Source: Xylocopa sonorina (Eukaryota; Arthropoda; Insecta; Hymenoptera; Apidae). From it: a stretch of DNA of 64,000 nucleotides. Below, in pieces: positions 34,801-45,667 of this stretch; the first letter of the stretch is position 1, and the number at the start of each line of letters is the position of its first letter. The position numbers and the translations under genes are program-made. The DNA lies in the NCBI RefSeq assembly GCF_050948175.1, contig NW_027490238.1, positions 1 to 64,000 on the forward strand. Direction: 5' to 3'. The notes beneath the pieces are model-generated. The model worked only from the letters and a program-made list of their open reading frames with translations, was not told where the DNA came from and searched no databases.

Positions 34801-35849
34801 GATCAATCAATTTCCAGACCGTAATAGAAACATTCAGATCCTTGTGCGACGTTGTAAACGAATTACAATTACAAACATTTAGTATCTCACAAACCTATCT
34901 AGACTCCGTATCCTGGTCCCGAATCCAGAAAATCCTTCAGGACCTGTTTTACGAAACAACTGTCCAGATTACGGTCTGCCAGGGCCTCATTAAAACCCCT
35001 TCGGTCGAAGAGCGACTGAAAATAATAAGAGAAAACCACGACTCCCCTGTGGGAGGTCACAAAGGGGTTAATAAAACTTATTCTCGCATCAGACAACAAT
35101 ACTTTTGGCCAAACATGAAAACACAAATACAAGAATATATTGGCAAATGTAAAAGTTGTCAGACAGAGAAACTGGTCCGGGTGAAGACCAGACAGCCTCT
35201 CACTTTAACCGACACCCCTGGCAGGGCATTCGATAAGATTTCAATGGACGTAATGGGTCCTCTTCCCGAAACTTCCGACGGTTATACAAGTATCCTCACG
35301 ATCCAAGATCTCCTCACTAAATACTCAGTCGCAGTTCCTCACAAAACCACCACCGCAGTAGACATTGCCGATGCTTTAATAAAAGAATTCATTTGTAAGT
35401 TCGGATGCCCGAAAGGCATACTCACGGACCAAGGTTCGAACTTTATAAATAGCTTGATTAAAGCCATAGCAATCAAATTCCGTATTAAGCAATACAAGTC
35501 CACTGCGTTCCATCCACAGACAAACGGGTCCGTTGAACGATCTCACCACGTCCTGGCCGAATATCTGAAGCATTACATAGAGTCGAGTAACGATTGGGTG
35601 AATTGGTTACCGTATGCAATGTTTTCATACAACACCAGTGTGCACGAGGGTACATTATACACCCCACACGAACTAGTGTTCGGCAGGATAGCTAGGACGC
35701 CGTCAGCCACTCCTTTTCAGGACAGCTCTGATAACGAAACCTATAGCGACTATCTTATACAACTTCAGGAGAAAATCTCGAAATCTCAAGATTTGGCTAA
35801 AGCCAATCTAGACAATGCGAAACGCCGTTCTAAATATTATTATGACTGA
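31731..35849 (+). CDS. pol: Pol polyprotein (PR-RT-RNaseH-IN), truncated by TGA
   Basis: Pol is read in the -1 frame relative to gag and probably entered by frameshifting at 31731; the first ATG is 31911 (residue 1 below). The aspartic protease has DTGA at 3-6 and ILG at 69-71. A proline- and lysine-rich linker follows. Reverse transcriptase spans about 382-620 with YLDD at 548-551. RNase H has D697, E738, D763 and D806. Integrase has the zinc module H1043, H1050, C1080, C1083 and the catalytic triad D1113, D1173, E1209 (35 residues between the last two). All key residues are present. The ORF stops at TGA 35847-35849, before the C-terminal GPY/F module, which lies in the same frame immediately downstream. 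This is best read as a nonsense mutation, possibly CGA to TGA, although an assembly error or leaky stop cannot be excluded. The copy probably lacks a complete integrase. RT motifs look most like the insect gypsy/17.6/412 assemblage, a judgement from memory. Confidence 0.93.
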   Translation, partial: RQWPPHPPRDRWRGRAPSPSSRREQLQRGNRRNAAINITGKTSTPNVILKSDLLISPTRFMVDTGAEINIIKRSALKASARIDKSEIVIITGVTDGKTATLGTVNLVIFGRVVPFNVVEDDFPLKPSGILGSGFCMDAEISFPNKIIKWNGKRIPFEDDIEALEEPSPDSKIKPLLSPKRKQAPRTESIPPPPPRPPRKSSPPLKRDAATKSKLRTQDKAASPKSGDRISIPPRSNIGIKVRVVNSNLAEGIIPRIDLAPGIFFGNALVRVIRGKAVTRIINSSDRAVEIALPEIVLEPAQIMTPLHEEDSPSLYPVFSKSTKSNVSAVPIGSSQKGKTSISFSSQTPYSTIETPPSRCKIANVQQISYAQAVKNNVQQAPLKQTSKSANPSKSRLDRILSLLRLDHLNAEEREHVVRLVQSTQELFHIEGDKLGHTSATTHKIPTVDDRPVNVKQYRFPPAHKEEIRRQVDKFLQNGVISPSKSPYNSPLWVVPKKPDSLGNKQWRVVIDYRALNEKSVADAYPLPCITEILDQLGSAKYFSTFDLASGFHQIPMEPADAPKTAFSTPHGHYEFKRMPFGLKNAPATFQRLMDNVLSGLQGNEIFVYLDDIVIYASSLQEHRLKFDKLTQRLKEANLVLQSDKCEFLRREVSYLGHIISEHGVKPDPAKISALKNFPRPRNAKQIKQFFGLAGYYRRFIANFSNIAKPLTNLLKKDAPFVWRNEQENSFVKLRDCLCEAPILQYPNFKQPFVITTDASAEAIGAILSQGPIVRDLPIAYTSRLLNAAEKNYSTIEKECLAIVYAVHYFRPYIYGNQFKLVTDHRPLVWMNSVKDPSSRLVRWRLKLAEFDYEMVYKSGKTNLNADALSRNPAQIFPLSYSENSEDDIFDVPPETRKKYTTLAPPPTPVTSEPELPTPGTSFRTNTAPPPQAASDSTDFYTPAPNEFIRREPLFNFSRDALSTRRDNVVVFVTQSGHPYDTGAKDLANAEKFLLNKNHVLTKAKVIKIGNEFQIQLPIIEHSTRSINFQTVIETFRSLCDVVNELQLQTFSISQTYLDSVSWSRIQKILQDLFYETTVQITVCQGLIKTPSVEERLKIIRENHDSPVGGHKGVNKTYSRIRQQYFWPNMKTQIQEYIGKCKSCQTEKLVRVKTRQPLTLTDTPGRAFDKISMDVMGPLPETSDGYTSILTIQDLLTKYSVAVPHKTTTAVDIADALIKEFICKFGCPKGILTDQGSNFINSLIKAIAIKFRIKQYKSTAFHPQTNGSVERSHHVLAEYLKHYIESSNDWVNWLPYAMFSYNTSVHEGTLYTPHELVFGRIARTPSATPFQDSSDNETYSDYLIQLQEKISKSQDLAKANLDNAKRRSKYYYD

Positions 35850-36638
35850 AATCTCAATGTCCAAAACTTCGAGGTAGGCCAATGGGTCTATCTTTTAAAA
35901 GAGCCGAACAAACATAAGTTCCAGGCACAATACTCTGGACCGTACCGTATCCTCGAAATTTTGGGTAACTGTAATGTTAAGCTGAATGTAAAAGGGCGCC
36001 ATAAAATTGTTCATACGAACAAAATCAAAATTTGTAAGCGAATGCATAGTATGCAGTGTATGGATGCTAGTGAAAAAAAAGTGCGAAAAACTGAAAATGA
36101 AGTCAGTGAGAGCAGTGACATTCAAACGAACGCTGAAAGTGAAAGCGACGAAAGTGCCTGTAATCCGAAGGAAGCCCGCAGCCACGGTCCAAACTCCAAA
36201 CGTTACCGCCAGGATCAACCAGGTGAAAAACCACAGATTCCGCAGCATCCAGACGACAGGACCAAGAGAAGGATCCAGCATCCCGAAATCTACCCAACAG
36301 ACAAGAGATCTCGGCATGGCCGAGATTCTTTTTCCAAGGGGGGTGGTGTAACGTCAGGCGTACCGCCTGCCACCCTCTGGCGTCCACCTCATCATCCCCA
36401 GCATCCGTATCCGGAGCCCCTGCACACGGGCCACCCGCCGACTCGCCGTCCCTACAGAAGGAGACAAAGGTACGAGAGGAAAGAAGGATGCAGCATGCCG
36501 CGCCCACGCGCGATCTCCACACACGAGGGGGAGGACTTCACCCCGTATTACGAGGGCGAGGAGCTCTCCGACACATACTGGGTCGAATCCCCAGCGATCA
36601 CGAAGCCCTATACGTACTTCTCGTACATGTGGGATTAG
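35850..36638 (+). pseudogene. pol: Pol C-terminal remainder (GPY/F module and tail into 3' LTR)
   Basis: Directly after the TGA at 35847 the same frame is open for 262 codons. It starts with an integrase C-terminal region (VGQWVYLLKEP, then GPY at 35937-35945), the module that in related integrases helps DNA binding and multimerisation. A long, charged, low-complexity tail follows, runs through the polypurine tract and continues 97 codons into the 3' LTR, ending at TAG 36636-36638. The LTR part is rich in Pro, Arg, Glu and Tyr (EGEDFTPYYEGEELSDTYW). That the frame stays open on both sides of one stop shows that the break is recent. No ATG gives it a natural separate start, so I do not call it an env gene. 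Confidence 0.8.
36336..36346 (+). promoter_or_regulatory. Polypurine tract
   Basis: AAGGGGGGTGG abuts the first base of the 3' LTR. It is the expected RNase H-resistant primer for plus-strand DNA synthesis. One T interrupts the purine run. Codons of the pol frame run straight through it. Confidence 0.8.
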
Positions 36639-37934
36639 AATAAGCACACTACTCATATATGTACATACACACCAACACACACCTAGATTTAAGTGAATAT
36701 ATGTATATATTTTATTCATGCACGGTTATGTTCCGTGCACTCGCGCGCACACTCGACGCTCGCGGCTCACGCTTAACGCGGGCCGCGCCCCACTCCGAAC
36801 GGCCGCCCCACCACGAGGGCCGAGCGGCCGCCCTACTCCGACCGTCCGCCCCACCGCGAGGGCCCAGCGACTCGCGCGCCGCGCGACCCGAGGAGGTCGC
36901 GGACGCGAGATCCGAGAGTCAGTTCCAATCTCACCTCCGAACGGGAGAGTTCGTATCTCATCTCCGAACCGAGGAGTTCTAATCCAGCATCCGAACGATG
37001 CACTTCCGATCCGAGCAATAGGCTCATTCGCAACGAGCAATTAGCTCTAATGCATTCGTCTCTATCCATACTCCCATAGCGGAGTCCATTCGATACTTTA
37101 TACTATTTCTAATTCTCATTGTAATCGCTAGTCAGTAACTTAGAATTTAGTCAAGTGTATCTATTATAGTGAAATCATAGAATATAGTTTATTTTTACCA
37201 GATTCAAAGTATCTTTATTCGAGTTCAAATACAATTCCTTAATTCTAATCCACGGGTACGCTCGCGATTATTCTAATTCTATATCTCATCTACGATAGTC
37301 TTGAGGCTCGACGACTAGAGCGAACCAGCGCTTAGTTGCTCCATCCTCACTTCTACCGTGTACAGAATATCTTGCGCCCAGGTCGATCCCGGTATGCTAG
37401 AGCGAACCAACGCTTAGCCGTGCCGTATTCAACCGAAGTTCAAGTATTCTCGATGAGCCTTGCACCTCCGACAAAGCGTACACGACGCGCGGGGAGGAGA
37501 GAGTTTATTCGTCGTCTCGCTCGGGAATACGTGGGTGATGCACCAGAATATTCAATTTCCTACGTTCGAGTCCTGGTTCCTGTGAAGGAGGTTTCCTTCG
37601 CCGCACGACCCGTACGAGTCGCCAATCGTCAGGGCCAAACGCCGATACCTACCAGCCGGAGTCAACCCGCCTGGACGCTTATTCCCGTAGACGTACCTCC
37701 GTTCCAGCCGTACGCCGCCGCCATCCCGGTTGCGGATCCAAGGCGCTCCAGGTACCTGGAAAGGGAAATCAGACAGCGGAATCAAGCCTTCGCAAGGTAA
37801 GTTTGGTGTTAATTACCGTTTTATCGAGTCCGAAACGCCAACGAACCCGGTCCGGACGCAATTCGCGTTATTTTCGGGAACGGTTACGACTTTGTGCCAC
37901 CGTTGCGAGCGCAACCGCACCTCGGGACGTGACA
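36347..37934 (+). repeat. 3' LTR of element E
   Basis: A 1,588-bp LTR with two 27-bp units (36922-36975), the length type of B and C rather than that of its own 5' LTR. The conserved LTR ORF at 37453-37800 is intact and ends on the GTAAGT donor. The TATA-like tract and hairpin are present around 36695-36739. The sequence right of the LTR begins CTACGTATCG, a different point of the satellite monomer from the one at which the 5' LTR is joined. Confidence 0.95.
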
Positions 37935-40900
37935 CTACGTATCGTAGCAATAGAGTTCTTATGATTCTTAAAACGCTATATTGCATCTCATTTCTACGTT
38001 TCATGGTAAGATATAATATGATTTGCGAAGTGTCATGTATTCCTCGTCTACACTTCAAATGAATGTCTACGTATCGTAGCAATAGAGTTCTAATGCTTCT
38101 TAAAACGCGATATCGCATCTCATTTCTATGTTTCATGATAAGATATAATATGATTTGCGAAGTGTTATGTATTCCTCGTCTACACTTCAAATGAATGTAA
38201 ATGCGACACTTCCTTGCTAGGAAATAGCTTTTGCAGATGTCTAGGTATCGTAGCAATAGAGTTCTAAAGCTTCTTAAAACGCGACATGGCATATTATTTC
38301 AATGCTTCATGGTAAGATATAATATGATTTGCGAAGTGTTATGTATTCCTCGTCTACACTTCAAATGAATGTAAATGCGACACTTCCTTGCTAGGAAATA
38401 GCGTCTGCAGATGTCTGGGTATCGTAGCAACAGAGTTCTAATGCTACTTAAAACGCGATATCGCATCTCATTCCTATGTTTCATGGTAAGATATAATATT
38501 CATTGCGATGTGTTATGCATTCCTCGTCTAAGATTCAAATGAATGTAAATGCGACACTTCCTCGCTAGAAAATAGCGTTTGCAGATGTCTACGTATCGTA
38601 GCAATAGCTTTCTAATGCTTCTTAAAACGAGATATTGCATCTCATATCTATGTTTGATGATAAGATATAATATTCATTGCGAAGTGTTATGCATTCCTCG
38701 TCTACGATTCAAATGAATGTAAATGCGACTCTTCCATGCAAAGAAATAGCTTTTGCAGATGTCTACGTATCGAAGCAATAGAGTTCAAATGCTTCTTAAA
38801 ACGCGATATCGCATCACATCTCTATGTTTCATGGTAAGATATAATATGATTTGCGAATTATCACGTATTCCTCGTCTACACTTCAAATGAATGTAGATGC
38901 GACACTTCCTTGCTAGGAAATAGCGTCTGCAGATGTCTGGGTATCGTAGCAACAGAGTTCAAATGCTTCTTAAAACGCGATATCGCATCTCATTTCTATG
39001 TTTCATGGTTAGATATAATATGATTTGGGAAGTGTTATGTATTCCTCGTCTACATTTCAAATGAATGTAAATGCGACACTTCTTTGCTAGGAAATAGCGT
39101 TTGCAAATGTCTACCTATCGTAGCAATAGTGTTCTAATGCTTCTTAAAACGCGATATCGCATCTCATTTCTATGTTTCATGGTAAGACATAATATGATTT
39201 GCGAAGTATCATGTATTGCTCGTCTACACTTCAAATGAATGTAGATGCGACACTTCCTTGCTAGGAAATAGCGTCTGCAGATGTCTAGGTATCGTAGCAA
39301 TAGAGTTCTAATGCTACTTGAAACGCGATATCGCATCTCATTTCTATGTTTCATGGTAAGATATAATATGATTTGCGAAGTGTTATGTATTCCTCGTCTA
39401 CACTTCAAATGAATGTAAATGCGACACTTCCTTGCAAGGAAATAGCGATTGCAGATGTCTACGTATCGTAGCAATAGAGTTCATATGATTCTTAAAACGC
39501 GATATCGCATCTCATTTCTATGTTTCATGGTAAGATATAACATGATTTGCGAAGTGTTATGTATTCCTCGTCTACACTTTAAATGAATGTAAATGCGACA
39601 CTTCCATGCAAGGAAATAGCGTTTGCAGATGTCTACGTATCGTAGCAATAGAGTTCTTATGATTCTTAAAACGCTATATTGCATCTCATTTCTACGTTTC
39701 ATGGTAAGATATAATATGATTTGCGAAGTATCATGTATTCCTCGTCTACACTTCAAATGAATGTAAATGCGACACTTCCTTGCTAGGCAATAGCGTCTGC
39801 AGATGTCTACGTATCGTAGCAATAGAGTTCATATGATTCTTAAAACGAGATATTGCATCTCATATCTATGTTTCCTGATAAGATATAATATTCATTGCGA
39901 AGTGTTATGCATTCCTCGTCTACGATTCAAATGAATGTAAATGCGACACTTCCATGCAAGGAAATAGCGTTTGCAGATGTCTACGTATCGTAGCAATAGA
40001 GTTCTTATGATTCTTTAAACGCTATATTGAATCTCATTTCTACGTTTCATGGTAAGATATAATATGATTTGCGAAGTGTCATGTATTCCTCGTCTACACT
40101 TCAAATGAATGTGAATGCGACACTTCCTCGCTAGGAAATAGCGTTTGAAGATGTCTACGTATCGTAGCAATAGAGTTCTAATGCTTCTTAAAACGCGATA
40201 TCGCATTTCATTTCTATGTTTCATGGTAAGATATAGCATGATTTGCGAAGTGTTATGTATTCCTCGTCTACACTTCAAATGAATGTGAATGCGATACTTC
40301 CTCGCTAGGAAATAGCGTTTGCAGATGTCTACGTATCGTTGCAATAGCTTTCTAATGCTTCTTAAAACGAGATACTGCATCTCATATCTATGTTTCATGA
40401 TAAGATATAATATTCATTGCGAAGTGTTATGCATTCCTCGTCTACGGTTCAAATGAATGTAAATGCGACACTTCCATGCAAGGAAATAGCGTTTGCGGAT
40501 GTCTACGTATCGTAGCAATAGAGTTCTTATGATTCTTAAAACGCTATATTGCATCTCATTTCTACGTTTCATGGTAAGATATAATATGATTTGCGAAGTG
40601 TCATGTATTCCTCGTCTACGCTTCAAATGAATGTGAATGCGACACTTCCTCGCTAGGAAATAGCGTTTGAAGATGTCTACGTATCGTAGCAATAGAGTTC
40701 TAATGCTTCTTAAAACGCGATATCGCATCTCATTTCTATGTTTCATGGTAAGATATAATATGATTTGCGAAGTGTCATGTATTCCTCGTCTACACTTCAA
40801 ATGAATGTGAATGCGACACTTCCTCGCTAGGAAATAGCGTTTGAAGATGTCTACGTATCGTAGCAATAGAGTTCTAATGCTTCTTAAAACGCGATATCGC

Positions 40901-41664
40901 ATTTCATTTCTATGTTTCATGGTAAGATATAGCATGATTTGCGAAGTGTTATGTATTCCTCGTCTACACTTCAAATGAATGTGAATGCGATACTTCCTCG
41001 CTAGGAAATAGCGTTTGCAGATGTCTACGTATCGTTGCAATAGCTTTCTAATGCTTCTTAAAACGAGATACTGCATCTCATATCTATGTTTCATGATAAG
41101 ATATAACATTCATTGCGAAGTGTTATGCATTCCTCGTCTACGGTTCAAATGAATGTAAATGCGACACTTCCATGCAAGGAAATAGCGTTTGCAGATGTCT
41201 ACGTATCGTAGCAATAGAGTTCTTATGATTCTTAAAACGCTATATTGCATCTCATTTCTACGTTTCATGGTAGGATATAATATGATTTGCGAAGTGTTAT
41301 GTATTCCTCGTCTACACTTCAAATGAATGTAAATGCGACACTTCCTTACTAGGAACTAGCGTCTGCAGATGTCTAGGTATCGTAGCAATAGAGTTCATAT
41401 GATTCTTAAAACGAGATATTGCATCTCATATCTATGTTTCCTGATAAGATATAATATTCATTGCGAAGTGTTATGCATTCCTCGTCTACGATTCAAATGA
41501 ATGTAAATGCGACACTTCCTTGCACGGAAATAGCGATTGCAGATGTCTACGTATCGTAGCAGTAGAGTTCTAATGCTTCCTAAAACGCGATATCGCATCT
41601 CATTTCTATGTTTCATGGTAAGGTATAATATGATTTGCGAAGTGTTATGTATCCGTCGTCTACA

Positions 41665-43237
41665 CTTCAAATGAATGTAAATGCGACACTTTCTTGCAAG
41701 GAAATAGCGTTTGCAGATGTCTACGTATCGTAGCAATGGATTTCTGATGCTTCTTAAAACGCGATATCGCATCTCATTTCTATGTTTCATGGTAAGGTAT
41801 AATATGATTTGAGAGGTGTTATGTATTCCTCGTCTACACTTCAAATGAAAGTAAATGCGACACTTCCTCGCTTGGAAATGGCGTTTGCAGATGTCTACGT
41901 ATCGTAGCAATATATTTCTAATGCTTCTTAAAACGCGATATCGCATCTCATTTCTATGCTTCATGGTAAGATATAATATGATTTGCGAAGTGTCATGTAT
42001 TCCACGTCTACACTTCAAATGAATGTAAATGCGACACTACCTTGCAAGGAAATAGCGTTTGCAGACGTATCGTAGCAATAGAGTTCTAATGCTTCTTAAA
42101 ACGCGATATCGCATCTCATTTCTATGTTTCATAGCAAGATATAATATGATTTGCGATGTGTTATGTATTCCTCGTCTACACTTCAAATGAATGTAAATGC
42201 GACACTTCCTTGCTAGGAAATAGCGTCTGCAGATGTCAACGTATCGTAGCAATAGAGTTCTTATGATTCTTAAAACGCGATATCGCATCTCATTTCTATG
42301 TTTCATGGTAAGATATAATATGATTTGCGAAGTGTCATGTATTCCTCGTCTACACTTCAAATGAATGTAAATGCGACACTTCCTTGCAAGGAAATAGCGA
42401 TTGCAGATGTCTACGTCTCGTAGCAATAGAGTTCATATGATTCTTAAAACGCGATATCGCATCTCAATTCTATGTTTCATGGTAAGATATAACATGATTT
42501 GCGAAGTGTTATGTATTCCTTGTCTACACTTCAAATGAATGTGATTGCGATACTTCCTCGCTAGGAAATAGCGTTTGCAGATGTCTACGTATCGTAGCAA
42601 TAGCTTTCTAATGCTTCTTAAAACGCGATGTCGAATCTCATTTCTATGTTTCATGGTAAGATATAATATGATTTGCGAAGTGTCATGTATTGCTCGTCTA
42701 CACTTCAAATGAATGTAAATGCGACACTTCCTTGCAAGGAAATAGCGTTTGCAGATGTCTAGGTATCGTAGCAATAGAGTTCTAATGCTTCTTAAAACGC
42801 GATATCGCATCTCACTTTTATGTTTCATGGTAAGATATAATTTGATTTGCGAAGTGTTATGTATTCCTCGTCTACACTTCAAATGAAAGTAAATGCGACA
42901 CTTCCTTGCAAGGAAATAGCGATTGCAGATGTCTACGTATCGTAGCAATAGAGTTCATATGATTCTTAAAACGCGATATCGCATCTCATTTCTATGTTTC
43001 ATGGTAAGATATAACATGATTTGCGAAGTATCATGTATTGCTCGTCTACACTTCAAATGAATGTGAATGCGATACTTCCTCGCTAGGAAATAGCGTTTGC
43101 AGATGTCTACGTATCGTAGCAATAGCTTTCTAATGCTTCTTAAAACGCGATATCGAATCTCATTTCTATGTTTCATGGTAAGATATAATATGATTTGCGA
43201 AGTGTTATGTATTCCTCGTCTACACTTCAAATGAATG
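41665..43237. repeat. Higher-order satellite repeat H2, copy 1
   Basis: A multi-monomer block that recurs 2,430 bp to the right (14 monomers minus 6 bases). The six missing bases are a deletion at about 42064, where GCAGACGTATCG replaces GCAGATGTCTACGTATCG. Private variants such as GATTTGAGAGGTG, CTTGGAAATGGC and CATAGCAAG or CATAGTAAG occur in the same order in both copies. Confidence 0.85.
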
Positions 43238-44094
43238 TGAATGCGATACTTCCACGCTAGGAAATAGCGTTTGCAGATGTCTACGTATCGTTGCAATAGC
43301 TTTCTAATGCTTCTTAAAACGAGATACTGCATCTCATATCTATGTTTCATGATAAGATATAATATTCATTGCGATGTGTTATGCATTCCTCGTCTACGGT
43401 TCAAATGAATGTAATTGCGACACTTCCATGCAAGGAAATAGCGTTTGCAGATGTCTACGTATCGTAGCAATAGAGTTCTTATGATTCTTAAAACGCTATA
43501 TTGCATCTCATTTCTACGTTTCATGGTAGGATATAATATGATTTGCGAAGTGTCATGTTTTCCTCGTCTACACTTCAAATGAATGTGAATGCGACACTTC
43601 CTCGCTAGGAAATAGCGTTTGAAGATGTCTACGTATCGTAGCAATAGAGTTCTAATGCTTCTTAAAACGCGATATCGCATCTCACTTCTATGTTTCATGG
43701 TAAGATATAATATGATTTGCGAAGTGTTATGTATTCCTCGTCTACACTTCAAATGAATGTGATTGCGATACTTCCTCGCTAGGAAATAGCGTTTGCAGAT
43801 GTCTACGTATCGTAGCAATAGCTTTCTAATGCTTCTTAAAACGAGACATTGCATCTCATATCTATGTTTCCTGATAAGATATAATATTCATTGCGAAGTG
43901 TTATGCATTCCTCGTCTACACTTCAAATGAATGTAAATGCGACACTTCCTTGCAAGGAAATAGCGTTTGCAGATGTCTAGGTATCGTAGCAATAGAGTTC
44001 TAATGCTTCTTAAAACGCGATATCGCATCTCACTTCTATGTTTCATGGTAAGATATAATATGATTTGCGAAGTGTCATGTATTCCTCGTCTACA

Positions 44095-45667
44095 CTTCAA
44101 ATGAATGTAAATGCGACACTTTCTTGCAAGGAAATAGCGTTTGCAGATGTCTACGTATCGTAGCAATGGATTTCTGATGCTTCTTAAAACGCGATATCGC
44201 ATCTCATTTCTATGTTTCATGGTAAGGTATAATATGATTTGAGAGGTGTTATGTATTCCTCGTCTACACTTCAAATGAAAGTAAATGCGACACTTCCTCG
44301 CTTGGAAATGGCGTTTGCAGATGTCTACGTATCGTAGCAATATATTTCTAATGCTTCTTAAAACGCGATATCGCATCTCATTTCTATGCTTCATGGTAAG
44401 ATATAGTATGATTTGCGAAGTGTCATGTATTCCACGTCTACACTTCAAATGAATGTAAATGCGACACTACCTTGCAAGGAAATAGCGTTTGCAGACGTAT
44501 CGTAGCAATAGAGTTCTAATGCTTCTTAAAACGCGATATCGCATCTCATTTCTATGTTTCATAGTAAGATATAATATGATTTGCGATGTGTTATGTATTC
44601 CTCGTCTACACTTCAAATGAATGTAAATGCGACACTTCCTTGCTAGGAAATAGCGTCTGCAGATGTCAACGTATCGTAGCAATAGAGTTCTTATGATTCT
44701 TAAAACGCGATATCGCATCTCATTTCTATGTTTCAGGGTAAGATATAATATGATTTGCGAAGTGTCATGTATTCCTCGTCTACACTTCAAATGAATGTAA
44801 ATGCGACACTTCCTTGCAAGGAAATAGCGATTGCAGATGTCTACGTCTCGTAGCAATAGAGTTCATATGATTCTTAAAACGCGATATCGCATCTCAATTC
44901 TATGTTTCATGGTAAGATATAACATGATTTGCGAAGTGTTATGTATTCCTTGTCTACACTTCAAATGAATGTGATTGCGATACTTCCTCGCTAGGAAATA
45001 GCGTTTGCAGATGTCTACGTATCGTAGCAATAGCTTTCTAATGCTTCTTAAAACGCGATGTCGAATCTCATTTCTATGTTTCATGGTAAGATATAATATG
45101 ATTTGCGAAGTGTCATGTATTGCTCGTCTACACTTCAAATGAATGTAAATGCGACACTTCCTTGCAAGGAAATAGCGTTTGCAGATGTCTAGGTATCGTA
45201 GCAATAGAGTTCTAATGCTTCTTAAAACGCGATATCGCATCTCACTTTTATGTTTCATGGTAAGATATAATTTGATTTGCGAAGTGTTATGTATTCCTCG
45301 TCTACACTTCAAATGAAAGTAAATGCGACACTTCCTTGCAAGGAAATAGCGATTGCAGATGTCTACGTATCGTAGCAATAGAGTTCATATGATTCTTAAA
45401 ACGCGATATCGCATCTCATTTCTATGTTTCATGGTAAGATATAACATGATTTGCGAAGTATCATGTATTGCTCGTCTACACTTCAAATGAATGTGAATGC
45501 GATACTTCCTCGCTAGGAAATAGCGTTTGCAGATGTCTACGTATCGTAGCAATAGCTTTCTAATGCTTCTTAAAACGCGATATCGAATCTCATTTCTATG
45601 TTTCATGGTAAGATATAATATGATTTGCGAAGTGTTATGTATTCCTCGTCTACACTTCAAATGAATG
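44095..45667. repeat. Higher-order satellite repeat H2, copy 2
   Basis: Second copy of H2, with the same 6-bp deletion at about 44494. Small differences include ATATAGTATG for ATATAATATG near 44403 and TTTCAGGG for TTTCATGG near 44732. Part of the same variant string appears again around 45840-46300 and 47230-47880, so the block has been amplified more than twice in shorter pieces. Confidence 0.82.

Larger units (their letters stand above)
28649..37934 (+). mobile_element. Full-length Ty3/gypsy retrotransposon E
   Basis: A 9,286-bp LTR retrotransposon: 5' LTR 28649-30425, internal region 30426-36346, 3' LTR 36347-37934. The LTRs begin TGTAACGTC and end GACGTGACA. The internal region carries, in order, a primer-binding site, gag, a -1 frameshift signal, pol (protease, RT, RNase H, integrase), a pol tail and a polypurine tract. 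The domain order PR-RT-RH-IN is that of Ty3/gypsy, not Ty1/copia. The flanking tetranucleotides are CATC on the left and CTAC on the right, so there is no target duplication; with LTRs of unequal length this points to a recombinant element. Pol has one premature stop, so this copy is probably not autonomous. No separate env-like gene is visible. Confidence 0.97.

Noticed and set aside
35961..36638. A separate env-like or accessory gene downstream of pol
   Set aside because: It is in the same frame as pol, directly continues the integrase C-terminus past one TGA, has no proper ATG near its start, and shows no signal peptide or transmembrane segment.
26048..37934. D and E together as one composite transposon or nested element
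   Set aside because: D is a single LTR in opposite orientation, separated by ordinary satellite, with no internal sequence. The flanks do not form matching duplications in any pairing I tried, including un-inverting the segment between D and either LTR of E.
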